Origin: JAHDBG01 sp963922315
GTDB taxonomy: Bacteria; Pseudomonadota; Gammaproteobacteria; Chromatiales; Chromatiaceae
Direction: 5' to 3'
DNA length: 62,634 nucleotides
Assembly (NCBI GenBank): GCA_963922315.1
Contig: CAWUID010000006.1
Coordinates: 1 to 62,634 of the forward strand
Made by a program: the position numbers and the translations under genes. Shown piece after piece: positions 42,403 to 50,189 of this stretch (the first letter of the stretch is position 1; each line of letters begins with the position of its first letter). Below the pieces are notes generated by a model. That model ran no database searches, had not been told where the DNA came from, and worked only from the letters and a program-made list of their open reading frames with translations.

Positions 42403-43377
42403 TTAAAAAGTAACCGCTAACTGGGCGATGGCATATTCGCTGCTGTTTCCGGCATAGTCTTTTTCGTTACCCATTTCTAATGCAAGCCCTACATTTTCCA
42501 TTAAATCTGCCCTGATCACGGCACCAATGCGTTGCTCGGCTAAATCAAATGCGTCAGCCTCTTTTGTGCGTTGCCAGGTAAAGCCAATGGCACCTGGTGT
42601 GTTACCGAATTGCATGTCTTGGCTGATTTCTGTGTGGTAGGCAACAGCCTGGCTGTTTGCACCCGCAAGATCATCCTGTGCTGCGATATATTCGCCATGC
42701 AGAGCAATATCGTCCAGTTGCATATGAGCATTGATGCTGAAGCCGGCCACTTTTTCATTGGTGCTGGCTTTTTCAAGTCCTCCCGATTCGGCGATACTGT
42801 CGGTATAGCTGAATCCGACAGTCAGTTCGGTATCTTGCCAGGTTTGTTGGGTTTCCAGACGAAGGCCATAGTGTCCGATACGATTATCTGTATTATCCGC
42901 ATTGCCGTTGAACAGATAAGCGGATGCATGCAGATGATCTTGTTCAAGACCTATTGTGAGCGCGGTGGCTCGTGTTTCAGCCAGTGTCAGCGTCAGCGGA
43001 TCTTGTACAAACGCCGTATCATAATTACCGAACGGTACATATTGTCGTCCGACGCTCACAGAATAAGGTGAGTCTGCCGGGTTGGCGAAGTGAATGCCGG
43101 CTTTGTCTACCTCAAATGTGTCGTCTCCTTTGCCGCCGTCTTCGAATAAGACGAGCAGGTTGGCAGATGTCCAGTCGTTAATCTGCGTATTGATGCCGAG
43201 TTCACCCGTAGCGACCGTCAGATCAGTGGTGTTAGATTGGTTGTCTGCTGAGCGATAAGCAGCTTCTGTTTCTATGGTGCCGGTAATTTCCAGTTGATCG
43301 TTGATCACAACCGCATGGGTGGTATTGATGATGCAGGTAGCTAAAGATGCTGCGGCGCAATAATTCACAAACGACAT
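42403..43377 (-). CDS. LbtU-type outer-membrane siderophore porin
   Basis: 324 residues from ATG 43377; the signal peptide ends IINTTHA. The mature text LEITGTIETEAAY, GELGINTQINDWTSANLLVLFEDG, VSVGRQYVPFGNYDTAFVQDPLT and the final AIAQLAVTF (aromatic C-terminus for BAM) are a porin barrel. The best family match I recognise is LbtU, which in Legionella takes up legiobactin without TonB. With bacterioferritin-like and imelysin genes either side and a Fur box upstream, iron uptake is the likely role. A general porin remains possible. Confidence 0.78.
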   Translation of the reverse strand: MSFVNYCAAASLATCIINTTHAVVINDQLEITGTIETEAAYRSADNQSNTTDLTVATGELGINTQINDWTSANLLVLFEDGGKGDDTFEVDKAGIHFANPADSPYSVSVGRQYVPFGNYDTAFVQDPLTLTLAETRATALTIGLEQDHLHASAYLFNGNADNTDNRIGHYGLRLETQQTWQDTELTVGFSYTDSIAESGGLEKASTNEKVAGFSINAHMQLDDIALHGEYIAAQDDLAGANSQAVAYHTEISQDMQFGNTPGAIGFTWQRTKEADAFDLAEQRIGAVIRADLMENVGLALEMGNEKDYAGNSSEYAIAQLAVTF

Positions 43378-43395
43378 AAGGTTCTCTGAGGCTTC

Positions 43396-43431
43396 GTTAA
43401 AATAAATAAAATCAGTAGCTTGTCTGATTTT
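43396..43431 (-). terminator. Terminator/attenuator between bfr and the porin gene
   Basis: On the minus strand AAAATCAG and CTGATTTT (43408-43431) form a perfect 8-bp stem with an 8-base loop, followed by ATTTATTTTAAC (43407-43396). This fits a factor-independent terminator. Some reading through would be needed for the downstream genes to share the bfr promoter. Confidence 0.6.
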
Positions 43432-43435
43432 GTCT

Positions 43436-43461
43436 GGGCGGCACATGTGTTTGCGCCGCCC
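43436..43461. repeat. GC-rich hairpin after bfr
   Basis: GGGCGGC (43436-43442) and GCCGCCC (43455-43461) are a perfect 7-bp pair, 5 bases upstream of the terminator stem on the minus strand. It may be a mRNA-stability hairpin at the bfr 3' end. Confidence 0.5.
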
Positions 43462-43508
43462 GGTGTTCCGGCCGGAAAACCCGTCTGTAAGGTATTTCGC
43501 AGGTTGCC

Positions 43509-43973
43509 TTATTTTTTGTTTTCAAACAGGCCGATGTTTCCCGGTGTTCTGAGCATTTTGTTGACTTCGTCCTGGTGTAATTCCTCCTGTGTGATGAGCT
43601 CTCTGGCATATTCTTCCAGCAGCACGGATTGTCCATCCTGCGCGATACTCAGCAGGTCGTAATAAGCTTGTAAGGCGACGTGCTCATGTTCCAGGCTTTC
43701 GCGCAGAATGTCGCCGATATCATGTTGCTCGGTTTCCAGCAATTCGCCGATTTTCAATGAAGGATGTCCGCCGAACAGAGTGACCATTTCACCGGCTCGA
43801 TGTGCATGTGCCAGCGCTTCATCTGCATTGCTCTTCATCCAGCTGACAATCGGAATGCGGTTGTAGCCATACACCATCAGGGCATAGTGGGTATAACGCA
43901 CGACACCAGCCAGTTCAATTTCCATAATCCGATTCAGCTGATCGATGGCTTTGGTTTTCAATGAGTCCTGCAT
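43509..43973 (-). CDS. bfr: Bacterioferritin-like ferritin-fold iron protein
   Basis: 154 residues in a four-helix bundle. Candidate di-iron ligands are the Glu in IMEIELAGVVRYTHYA, Glu and His in ADEALAHAHRAGE, Glu in LEHEHVALQ and Glu/His in ITQEELHQDE. Bacterioferritins store iron. The Met that binds heme in E. coli Bfr is not found in the expected EMKH-like context, which reads EALAH here, so this may be a heme-less relative. Start ATG 43973 has AGGAG before it. A Fur-box promoter (44076-44119) lies upstream and an iron-acquisition unit downstream. Confidence 0.83.
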   Translation of the reverse strand: MQDSLKTKAIDQLNRIMEIELAGVVRYTHYALMVYGYNRIPIVSWMKSNADEALAHAHRAGEMVTLFGGHPSLKIGELLETEQHDIGDILRESLEHEHVALQAYYDLLSIAQDGQSVLLEEYARELITQEELHQDEVNKMLRTPGNIGLFENKK

Positions 43974-44075
43974 GATTCTGTCTCCTGAGTAAAAAGATGA
44001 ATAAAGACAGGACAGTGTACTCTATCGGGCGTCAAGCTGATGAACAGCTAATCATAATGAAGATAAAAATGGCAA

Positions 44076-44090
44076 TGAGAATCATTCTCA
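44076..44090. promoter_or_regulatory. Fur box upstream of bfr
   Basis: TGAGAAT-C-ATTCTCA is a perfect 7-1-7 inverted repeat, the core of the Fur consensus. It lies at the predicted start of transcription of the bfr promoter and is flanked by further GAGAAT-type half sites at 44103-44108. Iron-loaded Fur should repress here. Confidence 0.85.
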
Positions 44091-44119
44091 ATCTTATTCT
44101 GATGAGAATGGAATTGCAA
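44091..44119 (-). promoter_or_regulatory. Promoter of bfr and downstream iron genes
   Basis: Read on the minus strand, -35 TTGCAA (44119-44114) and -10 TAAGAT (44096-44091) are 17 bases apart. The start site would fall inside the Fur box, about 110 bases before the bfr ATG. Confidence 0.6.
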
Positions 44120-44211
44120 CTGAGTCTGGTCATCTTGGTTGCATTGCTTTTCGAGCAACACCTGTCAGACGACCGGGTAATCAGAAACGCGCATCTTACA
44201 AAATCAGGTTA

Positions 44212-44475
44212 TTACGAACGCGTCGGACTAACAGAAACCGTAATGGGTGTTTCTTTGAAAAAGTTATCTGGTGCTTGTTGGCAATATGCACTGTTCTCAC
44301 AGTGACATGGCAAATTTTTCGTGCACGATGTGAGACACAAGTTCCATATGCATGTTTTAGACTTGCGATTCAGGCAACGTAACTCAAAAGCACATAATTC
44401 GCCTTTGTCAAACAGAGATTCGAGTTTTTCAACGCCAATTTCAATTTGCACAACATTCTGGTGTTCGCATTTCAT
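44212..44475 (-). CDS. Small cysteine-rich protein of unknown function, Fur-controlled
   Basis: 87 residues with nine cysteines (MKCEH, ELCAFELRCL, TCIWNLCLTSC, LPCHC, AYC) and no signal peptide. I do not recognise the family. A strong ribosome site (GCAGGAGG, nine bases before the ATG) and a near-ideal promoter whose spacer is a Fur box show the gene is real and iron-regulated. The spacing of the Cys clusters suggests metal or iron-sulfur binding, but that is inference. The last 25 residues, beyond NFF, look less constrained. Located between bfr and yhdP. Confidence 0.72.
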   Translation of the reverse strand: MKCEHQNVVQIEIGVEKLESLFDKGELCAFELRCLNRKSKTCIWNLCLTSCTKNLPCHCENSAYCQQAPDNFFKETPITVSVSPTRS

Positions 44476-44511
44476 ATTATAGCCTCCTGCGCCATTTGGT
44501 TACGGAGGCTC

Positions 44512-44541
44512 ATTATAAATGAGAATGATTCTCATTATCAA
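44512..44541 (-). promoter_or_regulatory. Fur-regulated promoter of the cysteine-rich gene
   Basis: On the minus strand -35 TTGATA (44541-44536) and a perfect -10 TATAAT (44517-44512) are 18 bases apart. The spacer contains TGAGAAT-C-ATTCTCA (44534-44520), a perfect 7-1-7 Fur box, so Fur binding would directly block RNA polymerase. The gene's ATG is about 30 bases beyond the predicted start. Confidence 0.85.
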
Positions 44542-44588
44542 TTATTTTGCGCATCTACAATAGCGATTTGAACGCTATTATTACTTGA

Positions 44589-47500
44589 TTATTCGTCTAG
44601 TTGCAGTAATTCCTCATCAGTCCAGCCAGTGTTGGAGTCGGTAGGACGTAGCGCATCCCGCAGGCGTTCCAGTACGCCAGGTTGGTGCGGCTTTGCTATC
44701 TGTTCCTGCAAGGCTTGAATGGTCTCAGATGTTGCCTGATCAGTGCTGATTTCGGTGATCTCTGGCTGTTTCCAGGTGCCGGTGACCTGATAGGTGAACC
44801 GGGTGAAGCTGTCTACCTGACGACGCAGCAGTTGTTGTGCCAGCAGGCTGGTCAGCGTGCCGACTGGTCCACCGGCCAGCGCGCCTGCCAGTAACAAAGT
44901 ACCGTCCAGTTTGGGGATGACATAGACCAATTGTTCCAGATCCTGCTCAATCAGCCCGATTCGTCCGGCCAGCTGAACATAGCTGGTTGGCCCATTGATG
45001 AGCAGATTACGGGTATGTACCTGACCGGCTCGGAACTCGAAATCGCCCTGAATCTGATCAAAGCTGTGGCCTTTTTTCAGCAGATCGTCAAAATCGAGTT
45101 TCAGACGGCGTTTAAGTGTATCTACATTGATCAGACCTAATATCCGGGTAATACCCGGGCTGACTTGTGTCAGCCGTCCTGGCCCTAATTGGATAGCGGC
45201 TTGTCCGGCCAGTTTGGTCAGGCTGTATTGTTCAGGCCGGCCGGCCCAGTGTAGTTTGAAGTTACCTTGCGCAGTAGCTTCATGTAATTGGCGTGCATAA
45301 CCCCATTTGGTCAGCCAGGTGCCCAGATCGCTGAACTGAAACTGACCATCCACATGAGTCTCATCATCCAGCTGCGACCAGCCACCTTGTAGCTGCAATT
45401 GCAGGTTGTCGCCTTGTACGGAGAGTTGTTGCAAGGTTTGTGTATCTGCGCTGTGCTGAGTGCGCAGCATGAGCTTTCCCAATGCGAGCTGATTAATACG
45501 CAAGTCGTCACACAGAATGGCCAGTTCTGGCCAGTCAGCACTTTTCGGGAATTTTACGTCAGATCTCTTTTTGTGGGCTTCAGGCCAGCGGAGATGTGCT
45601 TTGCTCAGGTATCCCTTCACAGCATGCCGAGTGGCATCATAGTGTATTTCTCCGCTGATCTGCTCGCTGCTCAGGGTGCTCTGAATCTGTTGTTGCTGGC
45701 GTGTTACCTGCAATTGTGCCCGATCTGTGTGTAGCATGCCGTAGCTGAGCCGGTCTGCACTGAGATCAATCTGCCAGGGAGTTGGTGAATCTGCCGAAGA
45801 AGGTATGTTTTGCCACAGGGCTTGCCAGGCAGCGAGGTCTGTCTGGCTAAAGTTGCCAGTGAGGTGATAACCAGCGGCTGGCAGACGTGGTAATGGCTGG
45901 GCGTAACTGATGGCACCCTGTTGCCAGTCATGGCTGAAGATACCTTTCCCACTGTCGCCATAATGGACAGTATGTGGCTGCTTATTCTCACCCAGAGACA
46001 GGTTGATTTGTAGCGGGCTGGCTGTATGTCTGGTTTTTCCCAGGGGTGCTGGCAGGCGGACTTCCAGCCCGCGCAGATCGCTGTCGAGTGTCAGTTGCTG
46101 AAACAGTTGTCCCGGTGAAGGTTCGCGTGGCAGCGCCAGGCTCAGTTGTACCGGTGTGGTGCCGCGTATGAGGTGAGTCGGAAAGCGTGGTAGCCAGGCG
46201 GCCAATGTTTCTGCATTAAATTGTTTATTCAGCTGGATGATAGTCTGTTCCGGCTCAGGCCGGATGGTCAGGCTAACAGGTTGCCCTCGCAGGATGGCTG
46301 GTACTGCATCTGCTTGTAACTGATTATCTCGTACTGACAGGGTGCCGGTGATCTGATCAAAGCTTACGTCGGGTAACTGCAGGTCAGTCTCAGTCAGGTG
46401 AATAGTGCCATTTACCTGAGTGCCATTTTTCCTGGCTCGCAATGGCAGATGAATCTGCAATGCACTGTGTGCGGTGCCAGTGGCTTGTATCTGTGTGGCC
46501 AGTTGCCGGATAGTCGGGTTCAGGGTCGGCGCCTGTAACACTGTTAATAAGTTCTGGGCTGGCCCGTCTGCGGCGATGTTTAACTGTAACAGACTGTTGC
46601 CCGATAAACGTGGAATCCGGGCGCGGGTCTGCACTGCCGAATGCAACAGGCGGCTAGCAGACAAGTCAGCCAGCATCTGATTGCGCTCAAACGTCAGTTG
46701 CATCTGGCCGATATGCAGTGGTGGCCAGTCAGGATGGAAAGCGAGGGTGCCATTACGAATTTGCGTAATGACCGAAAAGTTACCATCCTGTTGGGCATGG
46801 AAAGGGAAGCGATCTAATGAACCTTTGAGGATCAGATCAGATTGCACAATTTGTCCGTCACGTAGTGCGCGATCTAACCAGCGCACCAGCTTGGGTGACA
46901 TGATGTGTGCTGGTAGATAATGTCTGACAGCAGCCAGATCGCTGTCTTCCAGTTGGGTGTGTAAGTCCAGATGCGGGCTGTGTGATGGTGAGAGGGTCAG
47001 ATGCAGTTGGCTGTGGCTGCTGAAGTGAGGTGTGTTGAGCTGAATGTTGTCAGCGCTCAGTTGCCAGGTGTCTGCATCAGTCCGGATGCCCTGCAGTTCA
47101 GTGGTAAAGTGTGTGATGTTCAGGGGTGCTCGGAACAGATCAGGATAATCCAGAGTGGCATGCCTGGCCGTCAGGTTAGTGCGGAAGTGATCCGGCGACC
47201 AGTCGATATGTATCCTCTGTAATGTCCCGCTGGTTTGTAATGATGTTACCCAGGGGTGTTGGTCTGTGAGAGCAGGTAAGGTTGTGGCGAGTTGATGCAG
47301 GGAGGTGAGTCGCAGGTCAGTGGCCTGCAGGGTGAACTGCGAGGTGGCCTGGTCGTATTGCAGATATATCGGTTGTGCGGTTAAGGCAGGCCAGGTGATC
47401 CGGAAGGTATCCGGTGTTGTGATCCGGTTGGTGTGAATCCGGATCTGGCCCGAAGGGTGAGTCAGTTCAGCGGTAAGGCCCTGCGTGCTCCAGAACAGAG

Positions 47501-47762
47501 TTGCCCGCTCGATTGATAATGTGTGTGGTGAGTCGCCGAGTAGCAGATTGTCTGCTTGCAGTCTGGGCAGGCCTTGTGACCAGTCAACCTGTAATTGCCC
47601 GATCTGAACCAGGGTCTGCGAGTGTTCACTGAGCCAGGTGCTGACCTGATCCGGGTGCTGGCTCAGCCAGGCCAGACTGAGTCGACACACCGCAGCAGCG
47701 AGCACGCCTATCAGCAGGATACTCGCCAGGCTGATACGGGTGGCGTTCAGAATAAACAACAC
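44589..47762 (-). CDS. yhdP: YhdP-family AsmA-like inner-membrane protein
   Basis: 1057 residues from GTG 47762. One N-terminal transmembrane helix (ISLASILLIGVLAAAVCRLSLAW) precedes a very long periplasmic part rich in beta strands, with the DUF3971 region (YLPAHIMSPKLVRWLDRAL) and the AsmA-like C-terminal region (GQVHTRNLLINGPTSYVQLAGRIGL, LAGGPVGTLTSLLAQQLLRRQVD). YhdP, TamB and YdbH are bridge-like proteins proposed to carry phospholipids to the outer membrane. It is about 200 residues shorter than E. coli YhdP. Divergent from gap. The stop lies close to the Fur promoter of the next gene. Confidence 0.9.
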   Translation of the reverse strand: MLFILNATRISLASILLIGVLAAAVCRLSLAWLSQHPDQVSTWLSEHSQTLVQIGQLQVDWSQGLPRLQADNLLLGDSPHTLSIERATLFWSTQGLTAELTHPSGQIRIHTNRITTPDTFRITWPALTAQPIYLQYDQATSQFTLQATDLRLTSLHQLATTLPALTDQHPWVTSLQTSGTLQRIHIDWSPDHFRTNLTARHATLDYPDLFRAPLNITHFTTELQGIRTDADTWQLSADNIQLNTPHFSSHSQLHLTLSPSHSPHLDLHTQLEDSDLAAVRHYLPAHIMSPKLVRWLDRALRDGQIVQSDLILKGSLDRFPFHAQQDGNFSVITQIRNGTLAFHPDWPPLHIGQMQLTFERNQMLADLSASRLLHSAVQTRARIPRLSGNSLLQLNIAADGPAQNLLTVLQAPTLNPTIRQLATQIQATGTAHSALQIHLPLRARKNGTQVNGTIHLTETDLQLPDVSFDQITGTLSVRDNQLQADAVPAILRGQPVSLTIRPEPEQTIIQLNKQFNAETLAAWLPRFPTHLIRGTTPVQLSLALPREPSPGQLFQQLTLDSDLRGLEVRLPAPLGKTRHTASPLQINLSLGENKQPHTVHYGDSGKGIFSHDWQQGAISYAQPLPRLPAAGYHLTGNFSQTDLAAWQALWQNIPSSADSPTPWQIDLSADRLSYGMLHTDRAQLQVTRQQQQIQSTLSSEQISGEIHYDATRHAVKGYLSKAHLRWPEAHKKRSDVKFPKSADWPELAILCDDLRINQLALGKLMLRTQHSADTQTLQQLSVQGDNLQLQLQGGWSQLDDETHVDGQFQFSDLGTWLTKWGYARQLHEATAQGNFKLHWAGRPEQYSLTKLAGQAAIQLGPGRLTQVSPGITRILGLINVDTLKRRLKLDFDDLLKKGHSFDQIQGDFEFRAGQVHTRNLLINGPTSYVQLAGRIGLIEQDLEQLVYVIPKLDGTLLLAGALAGGPVGTLTSLLAQQLLRRQVDSFTRFTYQVTGTWKQPEITEISTDQATSETIQALQEQIAKPHQPGVLERLRDALRPTDSNTGWTDEELLQLDE

Positions 47763-47812
47763 GACTTTGCGGATGATATTGGTTCCGGGTGATGGCGTTG
47801 ATAAGAAAAAGG

Positions 47813-47841
47813 ACTGAATTGCTCAGCCAGCATCGTATAAT
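47813..47841 (+). promoter_or_regulatory. Candidate promoter of gap-pgk-fba
   Basis: A perfect -10 TATAAT (47836-47841) stands 65 bases before the gap ATG. The -35 is poor (ACTGAA at 47813-47818 with a 17-base spacer). The only -10 of this quality in the yhdP-gap gap. Confidence 0.4.
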
Positions 47842-47906
47842 GTGTGATGGTGTGAACACAATGTCGGGATACTGCTGTCACGTCATCACAGGAGAATCAA
47901 TCAGAT

Positions 47907-48914
47907 ATGACGATCAGAGTCGGAATTAATGGATTTGGGCGCATCGGACGCATGGCATTGCGGGCCATCGCGCAACAGTTTGCAGGTACTTTTGAGGTTG
48001 TTGCCATCAACGGTACGCTGGAACCGGATTATATGGCATATATGCTGAAATATGACTCTATTCATGGGCGTTTCGCTGCCGATGTGCAGGTACAGGATGG
48101 TCATCTGGTGGTTGATGGGAAAACCATCCGCCTGAGCGCAGACCGTAATCCGGCGAATCTGACCTGGGGTGAGCAGGACGTTGATCTGGTACTGGAATGT
48201 ACCGGCGCCTTCCTGACGACCGAAGGGAGTGAGCAACATCTGCAGGTCGGGGCAAAAAAAGTGATGATGTCTGCCCCGTCTAAAGACGCAACCCCAATGT
48301 TTGTGTATGGTGTGAATCATCAAGACTATGCAGGCCAGCCGATTGTGTCGGCGGCCTCTTGTACCACTAATTGCCTGGCACCGGTTGCTCAGGTATTAGT
48401 ACAGAACTGGGGTATTAGACGCGGCCTGATGTCAACCGTACACGCGGCGACTGCCAGTCAGAAAACGGTGGACGGCCCTTCTAAGAAAGACTGGCGCGGC
48501 GGACGAGGAATTCTGGAAAACATCATCCCATCTTCCACCGGTGCTACCAAGGCGCTGGGCCGGGTAATGCCCGGGTTGCAGGGCAAATTGACCGGCATGT
48601 CGTTCCGTGTACCGACCTCAGATGTGTCGGTAGTCGATCTGACGGTCGAGTTGGCGTCCTCAGCCAGCTACGAAGCGGTTTGTGCAGCGATACAGGTTGC
48701 GTCCCAATCCAGTGATTTGCATGGCGTGTTGGAATATACCGAAGACAGTGTGGTTTCGACCGATTTTCGAGGTCATCCGGCGGCCTCTATTTTTGATGCG
48801 AAGGCCGGTATCGCACTGGATGACACCTTCATGAAACTGGTGTGCTGGTACGACAATGAATACGGTTATGCATGTAACATGCTGCGCCTGGCACAACACG
48901 TGATGTCTGCTTAA
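47907..48914 (+). CDS. gap: Glyceraldehyde-3-phosphate dehydrogenase, type I
   Basis: 335 residues. Converts glyceraldehyde-3-phosphate to 1,3-bisphosphoglycerate. NAD-binding start IRVGINGFGRIGRMALRAI, active-site Cys in SAASCTTNCLAPVA (near residue 152), HAATASQKTVDGPSKKDWRGGRG, and WYDNEYGYACNML at the end are all as expected. Heads a gap-pgk-fba block, 15 bases before pgk. This order without tkt or pyk can serve glycolysis, gluconeogenesis or a Calvin cycle. Confidence 0.97.
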   Translation: MTIRVGINGFGRIGRMALRAIAQQFAGTFEVVAINGTLEPDYMAYMLKYDSIHGRFAADVQVQDGHLVVDGKTIRLSADRNPANLTWGEQDVDLVLECTGAFLTTEGSEQHLQVGAKKVMMSAPSKDATPMFVYGVNHQDYAGQPIVSAASCTTNCLAPVAQVLVQNWGIRRGLMSTVHAATASQKTVDGPSKKDWRGGRGILENIIPSSTGATKALGRVMPGLQGKLTGMSFRVPTSDVSVVDLTVELASSASYEAVCAAIQVASQSSDLHGVLEYTEDSVVSTDFRGHPAASIFDAKAGIALDDTFMKLVCWYDNEYGYACNMLRLAQHVMSA

Positions 48915-48929
48915 GCACGAGGGGATGAT

Positions 48930-50135
48930 GTGGCGTATCTGAAGCTGACAGATCTTGAACTGGCAGGTAAACGAGTCTTAATCCGGGCCGACCTGAATGC
49001 ACCGGTTGACCCGGTGACTGGCAAGGTCACATCGGATGCGCGAATCAGGGCTTCTCTGCCGACGATTCAGCATGCCCGGCAAGCCGGTGCAAAAGTGATT
49101 GTGATGTCGCATCGGGGACGGCCACAGGAAGGTGTGGAGCGACCGGAAGACAGTTTGCAGCCGATAGTGACCGATTTGTCCGCGAAACTGGCTCAGCCAG
49201 TACGACTGATTCAACATTATCTGGATGGCCAGTTTGACGTCGCAGCCGGAGAAGTCGTTTTACTGGGTAACGTACGTTGCAACGTCGGTGAAAAAAAGAA
49301 TGATCAGGCGTTGGCGGAACGTTATGCGGCGCTTTGTGATGTATTTGTGCTGGACGCATTCGGCACTGCACATCGCGCCCAGGCATCAACCTATGGCGTT
49401 GGTTTTGCCGCGCCAGTGGCCTGCGCCGGGCTTTTGCTGACTGCAGAACTGGATAGTTTGGCACGGGCCCTGGCAGAGCCCGCCCGGCCAATGATCGCGA
49501 TTGTTGGCGGCTCCAAGGTTTCAACCAAGCTGGGTGTGCTGGAAGCGCTGACGGATAAGATTGACCAGTTAATCGTCGGTGGAGGTATCGCGAATACCTT
49601 TTTACGTGCTGCAGGCCATCCGGTAGGTGAATCTTTGTATGAACCGGATCTGGTGGACACCGCCAGCCGCCTGATTGACAAAATGGCAGCGCGCGGGGCT
49701 AGCGTGCCGATTCCGACCGATGTGGTCTGCAGTAAGACATTCGGGCCGGATGCAGTAGCTGCCATCAAACCAGTGACCGAAGTCACTGCGGATGACCGGA
49801 TTCTGGATATCGGCCCGGACTCCGCGCAGATATTGGCTGATATAATTGGTCGTGCCGGTACCATCGTCTGGAATGGCCCGGTTGGAGTGTTTGAATGGGA
49901 TGCGTTCGGACAAGGTACGCAGACCATCGCGCAGGCAATTGCGCAGGCGCCCGGCTTTAGTCTGGCCGGTGGTGGCGATACGATTGCAGCGATTCAGAAA
50001 TATCAGATTGAAGATCAGGTTTCTTATATCTCAACGGCGGGCGGTGCCTTTCTGGAATATTTGGAAGGAAAACAACTCCCAGCGGTGACCATGTTGGTAG
50101 AGGCGCACGGCCGTGCGCCCCTACACCGCGCATGA
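48930..50135 (+). CDS. pgk: Phosphoglycerate kinase with repeat-derived C-terminus
   Basis: 401 residues from GTG 48930 with GAGGGGATG before it. Pgk makes ATP from 1,3-bisphosphoglycerate. RVLIRADLNAPVDPVTG, VIVMSHRGRP, NVRCNVGEKKND, GGSKVSTKLGVLEAL and the final GGGDTIAA and STAGGAFLEYLEGKQLPAV are typical. After VTMLVEA the protein reads HGRAPLHRA, encoded by a palindromic repeat (50097-50124) that has replaced the normal last codons. The body of the enzyme is intact. Confidence 0.96.
   Translation: MAYLKLTDLELAGKRVLIRADLNAPVDPVTGKVTSDARIRASLPTIQHARQAGAKVIVMSHRGRPQEGVERPEDSLQPIVTDLSAKLAQPVRLIQHYLDGQFDVAAGEVVLLGNVRCNVGEKKNDQALAERYAALCDVFVLDAFGTAHRAQASTYGVGFAAPVACAGLLLTAELDSLARALAEPARPMIAIVGGSKVSTKLGVLEALTDKIDQLIVGGGIANTFLRAAGHPVGESLYEPDLVDTASRLIDKMAARGASVPIPTDVVCSKTFGPDAVAAIKPVTEVTADDRILDIGPDSAQILADIIGRAGTIVWNGPVGVFEWDAFGQGTQTIAQAIAQAPGFSLAGGGDTIAAIQKYQIEDQVSYISTAGGAFLEYLEGKQLPAVTMLVEAHGRAPLHRA
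50097..50124. repeat. REP-like palindrome overlapping the pgk 3' end
   Basis: The 28 bases centred at 50110/50111 are palindromic with one mismatched pair; the inner 18 (GGCGCACGGCCGTGCGCC) are perfect. The flanks GTAG and CTAC complete it. A diverged half copy (TGTGCGCCCCTGC) follows at 50137-50149. Similar GTAGGGGCGCACG-type palindromes occur as interspersed repeats in many bacteria. Here it encodes the end of Pgk. Confidence 0.75.
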
Positions 50136-50189
50136 CTGTGCGCCCCTGCATCACGCACGTTGACGATCAATAATGAGGTAACACATATT

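Noticed and set aside
43997..44305. 102-residue plus-strand frame between bfr and the cysteine-rich gene
   Set aside because: It crosses the Fur box and promoter of bfr and has no ribosome site or family likeness.
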